Notes: generated by a model from the letters alone, not told the origin. A DNA stretch of 64,000 nt from Rhodococcus koreensis (GCF_900105905.1 NZ_FNSV01000005.1:1984001-2048000); one strand, 5' to 3'. Shown: positions 9,419-18,097, numbered from the stretch's first letter. Numbers and translations are program-made.

Positions 9419-11380
9419 CTATCTCTCGGTGACGAGGGTGAACGGATGGTGATCGAACTCGGACCGCCGGTGGGCGGTCGCGGTCAGCGCCTCGGTGCGG
9501 CCCTCGCGGACCGCCTCGAGCAGTGTGCGGGGGGCCACGCAGTCGCCGGCCCGCACCGTGTCCGGGCGGGTCGAGCCGAGCGTGTCCTCGGGGAGACGAT
9601 GCGAGCAGTCGATCAACACGGTGCACGGCACCACCGACTCTTCGGCGGTGTACCGGTTGCGCAACCGCATTCCGTCGCCGTCGATCGACACGATGCGGCT
9701 GTCGAGGTGACGCGTCACCCCGGCCCGTTGCAGGCGGGTGTTGGCGTCGGCGAGGTCGCCGGTCATGCCGAGTCGCGAGCCGGCCACGGAGTCCTGGGTC
9801 ACGATGCTCACGTCGCGGCCCCGCGCCGCGAGCCATTCGGCGACCGCCACGCCGACCGGTCCGCCGACCGGGTCGAAGACGATGTGGGGCCCCTCCGCAG
9901 GCACGTCACCGTCCCGCAGATCCGCGGCGCCGAGACACCGGACACTTCCCCCGACGGGGAACGGAAGCGGCCGGGGCGTGCTGCCGGTCGCGAGGATCAC
10001 CGTCACACCGTCTCGTTCCGCGGCGTCGAGTTCGGCTTCGGAGACCGTGGCGCCGAGACGGAATTCGACTCCGAGACAGCGGCATTCGTTCTCCAGCCAG
10101 TCGGTCAGCGCCCTGAGGTGCGGCGCCCCGGCCGCGGCCCGCACCATCCCGCCGAGCCGAGCCGATGCCTCCGCCACGGCGACCCGGTGACCCCGCAGCG
10201 CAAGCACCCGCGCCGCCTCGAGACCGGCCGGGCCACCACCGACCACCAGTGCCGTGCCTGCGACCACAGCGGCGTCCTCGGTGGGATCGACGGTCTCGTG
10301 CCCGGCAGTGGGATTGCCGACGCATGTGACGACCGGGTTGCGGGGGTCGAGCACCTGGCACGTCTGGTTGCACAGGACGCACGGCCGCGGCACCGCACCG
10401 CGCCGGATCTTGACGACGAGATCGGGATCGGCGATCTGGGCACGCGTCATCTCGACGACGTCGGCGACTCCGTCGTCGAGCGCCCACCGGGCATCGGCCG
10501 GATCGACGACGCTGCCCTGGAGAACGACCGGGACCGCGCCGGCGACCGCCGTGCGGATGCCGCGGCAGAGTTCGGTGTTGAACGCGGGTGGCCGGTGGAA
10601 GTCGGGGCGGTAGGCGTTCGGCGACAGCGGCCCGCCCCGGACCACCACGAGCAGATCGAGTGCGTCGGCCAGGGCCCGTCCGTGTCCGGCGGCGATCGAC
10701 GGTGTGATCCCCGCCCAGGACGTCTCCTCGTCGCAGCTCAGGCGCAGGGACAATATCCGGCCGGGGCCCAGCTCTTTGCGGACGGCGGCGAGGACCTCGC
10801 GGACGAGCCGCAGCGGGTCGGTGCCGTACTCGTCTTCGCGTACGTTGGTGAGGTTCGAAAGGAACTGCCGCAGGAGCGCTCTCGGCCCGGCGTCGAGCTC
10901 GACGCCGTCCGCGTCCGCCGCGACTGCCGCGGCGGCCCCGGCCCGGAAGCCCTCGACGAGGCTGTCGATCTCCGCCTGCTCCATCTGCATCGGCATCTCG
11001 CGGGAGATCACGTCGGCGACCCCCGACGGTCCCCACAGCACCGACTGCGAGTAGGCGCTCGACCCCTGCAGTCCGGCGTGCCCCAACCCGGCCAGCACCA
11101 GTGTGCCGTGCGGGCGGCAGGCCGCGACAATGTCCCGCCACCCGGCGACGCAGTCGGACGCCAGCGGAGCCCGTTCGTACGGCCAGTCGGAGGCATGGAC
11201 CGACGCCACCTCGGTGACGACGATCCCCGCACCGCCCCGCGCCCGGCGCTCGTAGTACGCGACATGACGCGGCGACAGCGTCCTTCCCGCACCGAGATTG
11301 GTGGGGTGCGGACCCAGAAGCACCCTGGACCGGGCGTGGCGTCCGGCCAGGGTGATCGGGTCTGTCAGTTGCGCAGACAT
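9419..11380 (-). CDS. Mycofactocin-system FadH/OYE oxidoreductase 1
   Basis: 653-residue relative of the second OYE enzyme of the operon, but quite divergent from it. It shows an OYE-type TIM barrel (residues 1-330), an iron-sulfur cysteine set (CVLCNQTCQVLDPRNPVVTC), and a C-terminal pyridine-nucleotide/FAD half starting LVVGGGPAGLEAARVLALRG. The N-terminal FMN-binding motifs are weaker than in the other copy. Its place between mftD and the SDR fits the type-1 protein of mycofactocin clusters. Substrate not known. Confidence 0.87.
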   Translation of the reverse strand: MSAQLTDPITLAGRHARSRVLLGPHPTNLGAGRTLSPRHVAYYERRARGGAGIVVTEVASVHASDWPYERAPLASDCVAGWRDIVAACRPHGTLVLAGLGHAGLQGSSAYSQSVLWGPSGVADVISREMPMQMEQAEIDSLVEGFRAGAAAAVAADADGVELDAGPRALLRQFLSNLTNVREDEYGTDPLRLVREVLAAVRKELGPGRILSLRLSCDEETSWAGITPSIAAGHGRALADALDLLVVVRGGPLSPNAYRPDFHRPPAFNTELCRGIRTAVAGAVPVVLQGSVVDPADARWALDDGVADVVEMTRAQIADPDLVVKIRRGAVPRPCVLCNQTCQVLDPRNPVVTCVGNPTAGHETVDPTEDAAVVAGTALVVGGGPAGLEAARVLALRGHRVAVAEASARLGGMVRAAAGAPHLRALTDWLENECRCLGVEFRLGATVSEAELDAAERDGVTVILATGSTPRPLPFPVGGSVRCLGAADLRDGDVPAEGPHIVFDPVGGPVGVAVAEWLAARGRDVSIVTQDSVAGSRLGMTGDLADANTRLQRAGVTRHLDSRIVSIDGDGMRLRNRYTAEESVVPCTVLIDCSHRLPEDTLGSTRPDTVRAGDCVAPRTLLEAVREGRTEALTATAHRRSEFDHHPFTLVTER

Positions 11381-11396
11381 CTACGCCGTTCGTGGT

Positions 11397-12578
11397 TCAG
11401 GATTCGGCGCCGAGTACGCGAGCGAATCCGGGCGGGATCACGATGTCGGACGGGGTGAGGTCGTGGATGTTCGAGTGGCCCAGCCCGAGCAGCGCCGAAT
11501 CGATACCGCCGCGCAGGACGTCGAGGACGTTTTCGACGCCGGCCTGACCGTTCGCCGAGAGACCCCACAGGTACGCGCGGCCGATCATCACCGCCCGCGC
11601 GCCGAGCGCGACGGCCTTCACGACGTCGCTACCGCGGCGGATACCGCCGTCGAGGAGCACCTCGACCTGATCGCCCACGGCCTCCGCGATGGCGGGCAGC
11701 GCGCGGATCGGCGCCGGGGTGCCGTCGAGGTTGTTGCCACCGTGATTCGACACGGAGATCGCGGTGACGCCGGCATCGACGGCCCGCTTGGCGTCGTCGA
11801 CCCGCATGACGCCCTTGAGCATGAACGGCCCGCCCCACTGCTCACGCAGCCATGCGATGTCGTCCCACGTCGGCAGCGGCGTCTGCATCCACTCGCCGTA
11901 GGCGCCGAAGAACGTCGGCGGTTCCTGACCGGGCTGCGCCAGGTTCGGGGTGGTCAGATCCGGGATCTTGCGGGTCTTCGCGAACTCGTACAACCACTTC
12001 GGCCGGGTGATTCCCTCCGGCGCGAACTGCAGCATCGCCTTCAGGTCCATCTTCTCGGGGATGGCCGGGCTACCCCAGTCACGACCGTACGAGAACGACC
12101 AGTCGGTGGTGATGATCAGTCCGGTCGCCCCGGCGGCGCGGGCGCGTTCCATCCGCTGGATCAGCACCTCCCGGCTGCCGACCCAGTACATCTGGAAGAA
12201 CGTCTGAGGGTTGGCGGCCGTGACTTCCTCGACCGACTTGCTCGCGAACGAACTCAGACCGATCGCCGTGCCGCGTGCCGCCGCCGCACGCGCGACAGCG
12301 ACCTCGCCGTCGGGATGCACCGCCTGCACACCGGTCGGGGAGATGATGACGGGCAGCGAAATCGACTGCCCCATCACGGTCGTGGACAGCTCACGCTTGT
12401 CGGACAGCCCCACGACGTGCGGAGCAAACCCCAGTTCACCGAACGCCGCGATGTTGTCGTCGACCGTCACGCCCCGCTCGGAACCGGCGATCAGCGCCGC
12501 GTACACCGACTTCGGCAGGCGCTTCTTCGCGCGACGCTGAGCCTCGGCCACCGTTTCGAAGAACGGATTCTTACCCAT
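11397..12578 (-). CDS. mftD: Pre-mycofactocin synthase MftD
   Basis: 393-residue FMN-dependent enzyme of the alpha-hydroxyacid dehydrogenase family. MftD oxidatively deaminates AHDP to premycofactocin, creating the alpha-keto amide redox centre. Visible motifs: FMN-site ISPTGVQAVHPDGEVAVARAA, the substrate-pocket MYWVGSREVL, the catalytic SNHGGNNLDGTPAPIRALP with the conserved His, and the phosphate-binding DGGIRRGSDVVKAVALGA / VMIGRAYLWGL. Full length for the family. It lies 29 bp downstream of mftC and 16 bp upstream of the next gene in the same operon. Confidence 0.95.
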   Translation of the reverse strand: MGKNPFFETVAEAQRRAKKRLPKSVYAALIAGSERGVTVDDNIAAFGELGFAPHVVGLSDKRELSTTVMGQSISLPVIISPTGVQAVHPDGEVAVARAAAARGTAIGLSSFASKSVEEVTAANPQTFFQMYWVGSREVLIQRMERARAAGATGLIITTDWSFSYGRDWGSPAIPEKMDLKAMLQFAPEGITRPKWLYEFAKTRKIPDLTTPNLAQPGQEPPTFFGAYGEWMQTPLPTWDDIAWLREQWGGPFMLKGVMRVDDAKRAVDAGVTAISVSNHGGNNLDGTPAPIRALPAIAEAVGDQVEVLLDGGIRRGSDVVKAVALGARAVMIGRAYLWGLSANGQAGVENVLDVLRGGIDSALLGLGHSNIHDLTPSDIVIPPGFARVLGAES

Positions 12579-12607
12579 GGCAATACCTCTCGTACCTGGC
12601 AGACGAC

Positions 12608-13843
12608 TTACGTCTGGTCCATGCCCGCAAGCGGGTTCTCGTCACAAATCTTGGCCGGCGGACGCACCATCAGCGTCAACGGAACCGGCGCCCGCGGAGT
12701 CCGGCGCTGGCCGGTGCGGGAGTGGTCGACACTGGATTTCGGGATCTCCCCCGCGGCAGCCAACGCCAGTTCGCCGTTGCCGATCACACATTCGGGGTCC
12801 GGGCCGTCCATCGGCAGCCCGGTGAAGAATTTCGCGGCCATGCATCCGCCGCGGCAGGAGTCGTAGTGGTTGCACTTACTGCACGCGCCGCCGGTCTGCG
12901 GGGACCGCAGCTCCTGGAACAGCTCCGACGTCTGCCACACCTGCTGGAAACCGCCGTCCGCCACGATGTTTCCGGCGAGGAACTGGTCGTGGATCGCGAA
13001 CGGGCACGCGTAGACGTCGCCGATCGGGTCGATCAGGCACACCACCCGGCCGGCACCACACAAGTTCAGGCCGGGCAACGCGTCGCCGTAGGCGGACAGG
13101 TGGAAGAAGGAGTCACCGGTGAGCACGCCCTCGCCGTTGGCGACCAGCCAGTTGTACAGCTCGCGCTGCTGCGCCTGCGTCGGATGCAGTTCGTCCCACA
13201 CGTCCGCGCCGCGCCCCGACGGTCGCAGCCGGGTGATGCGCAGGGTGGCGCCGTACTTGTCGGCCAGCGCCTTGAAGTCGTCGAGCTGGGACACGTTGTG
13301 CCGGGTGACCACCACGGAGATCTTGGCGTCCTTGAACCCGGCCTCGGAGAGATTCTCGAGCGCCCGCACCGCCATCGCGAACGAACCCGGACCACGGACG
13401 GCGTCGTTGACCTCGGCCGTCGCACCGTCGAGGGAGATCTGCACGTCGACGTAGTCGCTGGCGGCGAGCCGGGCGGCGACCTTCTTGTCGATCTTCACCC
13501 CGTTCGTGGAGAACTTCACCCCGACCTGGTGGGCGGTCGCGTAGTCGACCAGCTCCCAGAAGTCCGAACGAACCGTCGGCTCACCGCCACCGATGTTCAC
13601 GTAGAACACCTGCATGCGCTGCAGTTCGTCGATGATCGACTTGCACTGCTCGGTGCTCAGCTCCCGCGGGTCACGCCGGCCCGACGAGGACAGACAGTGC
13701 ACGCACGACAGGTTGCACGCGTAGGTCAACTCCCAGGTCAGGCAGATCGGGGCGTCGAGACCGAGTTCGAACTGGTCGACGAGGCGGCCGACCGGAGCGA
13801 CGGGGGCTGTCACCGCGGAAGGCCTTTCGAGCATGGAGGTCAT
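12608..13843 (-). CDS. mftC: Mycofactocin radical SAM maturase MftC
   Basis: 411-residue radical SAM/SPASM protein that decarboxylates and cross-links the C-terminal Val-Tyr of MftA. The CxxxCxxC cluster motif is at C43, C47 and C50 (YACNLSCVHC). GGEPTVRSDFWEL is the SAM-binding GGE motif. The SPASM cysteines include CGAGRVVCLIDPIGDVYACPF and CSKCNHYDSCRGGC. The N-terminal 30 residues probably contact MftB. It is followed by mftD after 29 bp and preceded by mftB after 36 bp. Confidence 0.96.
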   Translation of the reverse strand: MTSMLERPSAVTAPVAPVGRLVDQFELGLDAPICLTWELTYACNLSCVHCLSSSGRRDPRELSTEQCKSIIDELQRMQVFYVNIGGGEPTVRSDFWELVDYATAHQVGVKFSTNGVKIDKKVAARLAASDYVDVQISLDGATAEVNDAVRGPGSFAMAVRALENLSEAGFKDAKISVVVTRHNVSQLDDFKALADKYGATLRITRLRPSGRGADVWDELHPTQAQQRELYNWLVANGEGVLTGDSFFHLSAYGDALPGLNLCGAGRVVCLIDPIGDVYACPFAIHDQFLAGNIVADGGFQQVWQTSELFQELRSPQTGGACSKCNHYDSCRGGCMAAKFFTGLPMDGPDPECVIGNGELALAAAGEIPKSSVDHSRTGQRRTPRAPVPLTLMVRPPAKICDENPLAGMDQT

Positions 13844-13879
13844 GGGCTGTGTCCTCTGGTACGGGGTGAAGAGAGCTGG

Positions 13880-14182
13880 TCAGGCGGGGACGATCATGTG
13901 CGACTCGGCCAACGTGCCGAGCGCTCGCGCGTACTGCGCGGCCGCGTCGTCCCCGATACCCTGCGCCCGCAGTGCGGACCGGGCGTCGGCGTGTGAGGGA
14001 AGCGATTCGACCACCGCGACGATCGTGCGGTTCTTCAGGAACGACAGTTTGCGCGTCCCGAAGTGGTAGAGCAGCGCCCCGAAAGGTTCGGGACGCAGCG
14101 CCACCTGCGGATGAAGCTTCCAGCCCACATCGAGATCGATACCGGCGTTGCCGGTCACTGAAGCAGATGCTGGAGCGGACAT
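13880..14182 (-). CDS. mftB: Mycofactocin chaperone MftB (RRE)
   Basis: 100-residue RiPP recognition element protein that binds MftA and presents it to MftC. The start MSAPASASVT at 14182 lies 2 nt after the mftA stop, which favours it over the in-frame codon 18 nt upstream that would overlap mftA. The typical MftB stretch WKLHPQVALRPEPFGALLYHFGTRKLSFLKN is visible (quoted here only as landmarks WKLHPQVALR and GALLYHFGTRKLSFL). The rest is a PqqD-like helical domain. Confidence 0.94.
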   Translation of the reverse strand: MSAPASASVTGNAGIDLDVGWKLHPQVALRPEPFGALLYHFGTRKLSFLKNRTIVAVVESLPSHADARSALRAQGIGDDAAAQYARALGTLAESHMIVPA

Positions 14183-14184
14183 GA

Positions 14185-14280
14185 TCAGTACACGCCGCAC
14201 ATGCCATCGATCGAGACCTCTTCCACCAGGGATTCCTCGACCAAGTCGTTTTCCAGCACGTTGTTGTCGCGATCCGACAT
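14185..14280 (-). CDS. mftA: Mycofactocin precursor peptide MftA
   Basis: 31-residue peptide too short for ordinary gene calling. It begins MSDRDNNVLEN, has an acidic leader (DLVEESLVEEV) and ends with the invariant core IDGMCGVY followed by TGA. In the known pathway the last two residues, Val30-Tyr31, become the cofactor. The start is fixed by AGGAGG at 14286-14291, five bases upstream. MftB begins two bases after the stop, and the whole biosynthetic operon follows on the same strand. Confidence 0.97.
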   Translation of the reverse strand: MSDRDNNVLENDLVEESLVEEVSIDGMCGVY

Positions 14281-14413
14281 GATTTCCTCCTACTGTTCGG
14301 TGATACGGCGCGAGCCGGAGGGATGTTCCCCGTCATAGGTGACCATTCCTGTGACTCGCCTCACCACTGTAATGGCATCGAGTGCAGAATGACAGCTCGG
14401 GAGGGTACGAAAG
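14281..14413. promoter_or_regulatory. Divergent mftA/mftR control region
   Basis: 133 bp between mftA and the divergent mftR; both promoters and the MftR operator must lie here. Visible elements are a Crp/GlxR-like box TGTGACTCGCCTCACC (14350-14365, one mismatch to TGTGA-N6-TCACA), a GTGAC direct repeat 12 bp apart (14338 and 14351) and AGGGATGTTCCCCG (14319-14332), which recurs exactly upstream of treS. I could not single out an MftR palindrome with certainty. Confidence 0.6.
14286..14291 (-). promoter_or_regulatory. mftA: Strong ribosome binding site of mftA
   Basis: Perfect AGGAGG on the minus strand, five bases before the ATG. It decides the start of this very short gene. Confidence 0.9.
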
Positions 14414-15037
14414 TTGAGAAGTCGTCGAAAACCATCCAGTCGGATAGGGCGACGCCCGTCCACGACGCAGGATCGGATCAGCACCGTCGGGATCGAGTTG
14501 TTCACGGAACAGGGCTTCGACGCCACCAGCGTCGACGAAGTCGCCGAAGCGTCCGGCATCGCCCGCCGCACCCTGTTCCGCTACTTCCCGTCCAAGAACG
14601 CGATCCCGTGGGGCGACTTCGACGCCCACCTCGCCGAAATGCGCGCCCAACTCGCCGCGCAACCCGGCGACATCCCGATCGTCGACGGACTCACCGCAGC
14701 ACTCCTGCAGTTCAACGCGTTTCCCGAGAGCGAGGAAGTCAACCACCGCAAACGCATGGGGCTGATCCTGCGCGTGCCCGCGCTGCAGGCGTATTCGGTG
14801 GTGATGTACGAAGGGTGGCGCAACGTAATCGCAGAGTACGTCGCGAGCCGGCTCGGAGTCTCACCGACCGACCACGTTCCACGGACCGTCGGCTATCTTC
14901 TACTCGGCGTTGCGATGTCGGCGTACGAGCAGTGGCTCGACGACGATTCGCTCGAACTGAACGAACTACTCGCCAGCGGCATGCAATCGCTCTACGATGG
15001 GCTGAGTTCCCTCGGCGAGCCCGACACCCGGACCTGA
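14414..15037 (+). CDS. mftR: TetR-family regulator MftR
   Basis: 207-residue TetR repressor. In mycobacteria MftR represses mftA and is released by long-chain acyl-CoAs. The HTH is at residues about 18-66 (ISTVGIELFTEQGFDATSV, GIARRTLFRYFPSKNAI). The C-terminal part (YLLLGVAMSAYEQWLDDDSLELN) is the ligand-binding domain. A TTG start at 14414 follows GGGAGGG (14399-14405) with 8-nt spacing. It is divergent from mftA and followed after 38 bp by the methyltransferase gene, with which it is probably co-transcribed. Confidence 0.93.
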   Translation: MRSRRKPSSRIGRRPSTTQDRISTVGIELFTEQGFDATSVDEVAEASGIARRTLFRYFPSKNAIPWGDFDAHLAEMRAQLAAQPGDIPIVDGLTAALLQFNAFPESEEVNHRKRMGLILRVPALQAYSVVMYEGWRNVIAEYVASRLGVSPTDHVPRTVGYLLLGVAMSAYEQWLDDDSLELNELLASGMQSLYDGLSSLGEPDTRT

Positions 15038-15075
15038 CCCACGCCCGCCATCACCTCTCGGCAAGGTTGCTTCGA

Positions 15076-15960
15076 ATGACTTCCACTCTCGACACGCCCG
15101 CGTTCGACTCTCTCGCTCCGTGCGAACCCGGACTGTGGTCACACGGTCACGTCACGGTCGAGCGGGTCACGGACGGGCCGCTCACCCTCACCCGCGACGG
15201 CGACCGGTTGCGGGTCACGCACGCCCTCACACCCGAGGATCTGAGCGAGCGACTCGTCGCCTCGGTCACCGCGTCCATCGAGGACGCCGACTTCGGTCAG
15301 GGCGAGTTCGAATCGACCATGGTCGGACTGGTGCGCTCCACCGTCGACGGCGCACTCGACGCGTGGACCGCCTACTACCGCAACTCTCTCGGCGAGCTGC
15401 TCGACGGCACCGCCGACTTCGCACCGATCCACGAGAAGGCGGAACAACTGGTCCGCGGTTCCGTCCTCGACCTCGGGTCGTGCTTCGGCTTCCTCCCGTT
15501 GCGACTCGCCCGCGCCGGGCGGTCCGTCACGGCAACCGACATCCTCCCCGGCACCATGACCCTCCTCGACGCCGTGGCACCGGAACTCGGACTCGAACTG
15601 CGCACCCTCGTGTGCGACGCCGCGCACGTGCCGGTCCCCGACGACAGCGCAGACACCGTCACCGCCATCCACCTCCTCGAGCACGTCGACGAAAACATCG
15701 GTGCCGCAGTGATATCCGAGGCCCTCCGCGTTGCCCGCGAACGGGTTGTCGTCGCCGTCCCCTACGAGGACGAGGCAACGGCCTGCCACGGACACATCCG
15801 CACCTTCGACACCCCGTCGCTCACCGAACTCGGCGAATCGACGGGACGCCCATTCGAGGTGTTCGAGCACCACGGCGGCTGGCTCGTCATCGACTGCCGA
15901 CCTCCTCATGACGCTCGGAGGTGCGCGGGCGCTGGCAGCCGTGGCGCTGCCGAGCGGTAG
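15076..15960 (+). CDS. mftM: SAM methyltransferase, probable MftM
   Basis: 294-residue class I methyltransferase. The SAM-binding motif I is VLDLGSCFGFLPLRLA (about residues 133-148), followed by TATDILPGTMTLLDA and TAIHLLEHVDE. Its position directly downstream of mftR fits MftM, the enzyme that methylates the second glucose of the mycofactocin glycan in mycobacteria. The last 18 codons (after IDCRPPHD) overlap the convergent HNH gene by 55 bp, and the tail AGAGSRGAAER looks unconserved, so the original C-terminus may have been altered by a rearrangement. The methyltransferase fold is sure; the role is inferred from context. Confidence 0.8.
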   Translation: MTSTLDTPAFDSLAPCEPGLWSHGHVTVERVTDGPLTLTRDGDRLRVTHALTPEDLSERLVASVTASIEDADFGQGEFESTMVGLVRSTVDGALDAWTAYYRNSLGELLDGTADFAPIHEKAEQLVRGSVLDLGSCFGFLPLRLARAGRSVTATDILPGTMTLLDAVAPELGLELRTLVCDAAHVPVPDDSADTVTAIHLLEHVDENIGAAVISEALRVARERVVVAVPYEDEATACHGHIRTFDTPSLTELGESTGRPFEVFEHHGGWLVIDCRPPHDARRCAGAGSRGAAER

Positions 15961-17189
15961 TGGTGCCCGGTCGGGGTGCCGAGGTCAATGAGGTGGGTGC
16001 GGCCGGGGTTGCGTACCGGGCGGGCGGTCCAGGCGTCGCCTTCCTTCGCGTAGTTGCAGGCCTCGCACAGTCCGGACCCGTTGTCCGCGCTGGTGGCACC
16101 CGACTTGCCGTGTGAGCGGATGTGATCGTGATGGCGGATCGGGGCATCACACCAGGGCGTGCGGCACGTTTGATCCCGCAGGTCGATCAGCTTTCTCAGA
16201 CTCTTCGGGAACATGCGGGATTGGGATTCCATCGCCGTCCGCGCCCCCGACTGCGGGCACGCATACACTCGCCGCAACGACACCTCGGTGTCCGAATCCA
16301 CCGCATCGGCCACCAGCTGCCGAGCGATCCCCGCCGGCACCGGCCCGAACCCATGCAGCTGCGCAGCCTCGTGACCGCCGGCGAGGAGTGTTTCGTCCGA
16401 GATCACAAGGTTCACAGCCACCGGAACACCCGACGCCACGTCGGCTCCGGTGCCACGCGTGAACAACAAGTCCACCATCACTTGATTGCGGGTGCGCCCA
16501 CCACCCTTCCCGGTCGCGATCAGGCTGTCCGCATCCCGACCCAGCGTGGCCTGCAGGCACACGGCTTGTTCGACCGGCATCAGTACACTCAAATAGGCCA
16601 TCGAATCCGGGGCCGGACGTGTCGTAACCCGTCGTTCGGACACGGCCTTGCGGTGCCGGGCCACGACCGAGGCGGCGTCGAGTTCCACCGCAAGGGCTTT
16701 GGCCCGCGCGATCAGACCGCGGTCGCCGACGCCGACGAGAGTAGCTGGGTTCGAACATAACTGGCGATCCACGATCGCCCGATCGGCCGCCGACAAGCAT
16801 GCCGTCTCCCGCACCAACAACGTCGCACGCCATTCATTCAGCCGGCCGGTCTGCAACATGGCAAGGGTGTGCGGCATTTCGTGCACCAGAGCCTGCGCGA
16901 AACCCAGATGCCTACCGCCACGGTTCGGGGACTCCCTGCGCGCCAACGCAATCTGCGACGCAATACCCCGACCCCACTCGGACTGCGGAAGTCGCCGAGC
17001 CCTACGGTCGGCACGGATACTCGTCGCGACATCGTCGGTGATCACCGCCTGCACCGCACACCCGACCGACTTCAACGCCTCGATCGCATCGAGCAGATCG
17101 ATGCCCAATCCCGCGTCGCCACTCGCCGCCTCGGCACATTGCAACCGCGCCGTGAATGCGCGTAATTCCTCGAGAAGCATTGCCCCCAC
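15906..17189 (-). CDS. 13E12/DUF222 family HNH endonuclease-like protein
   Basis: 427 residues. The N-terminal about 300 residues match the actinobacterial DUF222/13E12 repeat family (ERRVTTRPAPDSMAYLSVLMPVEQAV). The C-terminal HNH nuclease domain has CRTPWCDAPIRHHDHI ... GLCEACNYAKE, with paired cysteines for zinc and the His-His motif. A GTG start at 17189 follows GGGGGAGG with a 6-nt spacer. The family is multicopy and linked to mobility, but function is not established. The gene is intact and convergent with mftM. Confidence 0.88.
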   Translation of the reverse strand: MGAMLLEELRAFTARLQCAEAASGDAGLGIDLLDAIEALKSVGCAVQAVITDDVATSIRADRRARRLPQSEWGRGIASQIALARRESPNRGGRHLGFAQALVHEMPHTLAMLQTGRLNEWRATLLVRETACLSAADRAIVDRQLCSNPATLVGVGDRGLIARAKALAVELDAASVVARHRKAVSERRVTTRPAPDSMAYLSVLMPVEQAVCLQATLGRDADSLIATGKGGGRTRNQVMVDLLFTRGTGADVASGVPVAVNLVISDETLLAGGHEAAQLHGFGPVPAGIARQLVADAVDSDTEVSLRRVYACPQSGARTAMESQSRMFPKSLRKLIDLRDQTCRTPWCDAPIRHHDHIRSHGKSGATSADNGSGLCEACNYAKEGDAWTARPVRNPGRTHLIDLGTPTGHHYRSAAPRLPAPAHLRAS

Positions 17190-17229
17190 AACCGACCTCC
17201 CCCAAAGTCATTCGAAACTTTGTTCGATT

Positions 17230-17868
17230 TTACAACCAAACGCGACCCGAGCAATGGGTTCCGACGTGCCGGTCAAATAGGTGCGCGTTCGACTTATCTC
17301 CCTTCGACCGGAACCACGTGTTGATCACGCGGCAGCGCCGGGCCCGGGAAGGTCGTCGACATCGCCGGCCGCAACCGAATGAGAATTCCGACCGGTTCGG
17401 CGACGACGGGACCCCGCACCCTGCAGCACCGCTGTTCGTCCTCAGCCACCGGCCGGGCCGCAATGGCCGGCGGCCAGAGGCTGACCGCGACTGGGCTGGC
17501 GCACGCCGTCGCGGCCGCCAGTTGCCATCGGCCGGCGGTTGGACTGGCCGGGCGCGCAATTGGTTCACATCCGCCACCGACAGCCTCCTCATTCCGCGCC
17601 TGCTCCAATCGTCGCCCTCCCAGGAGAACTCGAGAACAGCGCGGGGCCGGCCGGTGATCCGTTCGGACAGCCGCCCGGCGGTGAGCGCCTCCGTATTCTC
17701 CGCCAGCTCGCGAAGAACGTACTCCGCGTCCTCGTCGCACGCGTCGCAGCCACACGCCGGGATCGCGAAGTCGTGCCACGCTCCCGCACGCAGGTACAGA
17801 CCGGGAAATAAGGTGAAGGTGATCGCCAGTGGAGCCTGATCCCGCTGAGCCGGAGTGATCGTCACCAA
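17230..17868 (-). pseudogene. DUF6226-like gene, 5'-truncated remnant
   Basis: An open frame starts VTITPAQRDQ and contains PGLYLRAGAWHDFAIPACGCDACDED, the hallmark Cys-rich core of the DUF6226 family (landmark CGCDACDED), then EFSWEGDDWSRRGMRRLS. In family members the core is preceded by about 90 residues that are absent here. After RPVQPPADGNW the sequence becomes a basic, low-complexity tail, consistent with a frameshift or 3' loss. The 5' breakpoint at about 17868 is exactly where an unrelated gene fragment begins on the other strand. Function of the family is unknown. Confidence 0.6.
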
Positions 17869-18074
17869 TTGCCAGAGTCGCCACCGTCCGCGACCCCGAC
17901 GGCGGCGCGGGCGCGCGCATCAACGTCTTCGAACGCTGGGAGCCGCAAGCGGCGGTCAACACTTTCCGAGGCAGCGGCCTCAGCGACGAACAAGGCGCGG
18001 ACATCCTCTCGGCGTCGGTAGCCGAGTACGACGTCGCCGACGTGCGACCCCTGTTCGGGGAAGGCACAGCCTGA
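17859..18074 (+). pseudogene. Antibiotic-biosynthesis-monooxygenase C-terminal fragment
   Basis: Reading in frame from 17859 to the TGA at 18072-18074 gives about 71 residues, including RINVFERWEPQAAV, FRGSGLSDEQ and ASVAEYDVADVRPLFGEGTA. This is the second half of an ABM/YgiN-type dimeric alpha-beta barrel monooxygenase. No start codon or first half exists; a stop lies just upstream at 17856. It is therefore the 3' end of a gene cut by a deletion that also removed the front of the neighbouring DUF6226 gene. Confidence 0.62.
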
Positions 18075-18097
18075 ACGCGCGGTACGGAACAGCCCCG

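Noticed and set aside
11298..12866. A 522-codon plus-strand frame opposite mftD
   Set aside because: Same shadow effect; it spans several real genes on the other strand.
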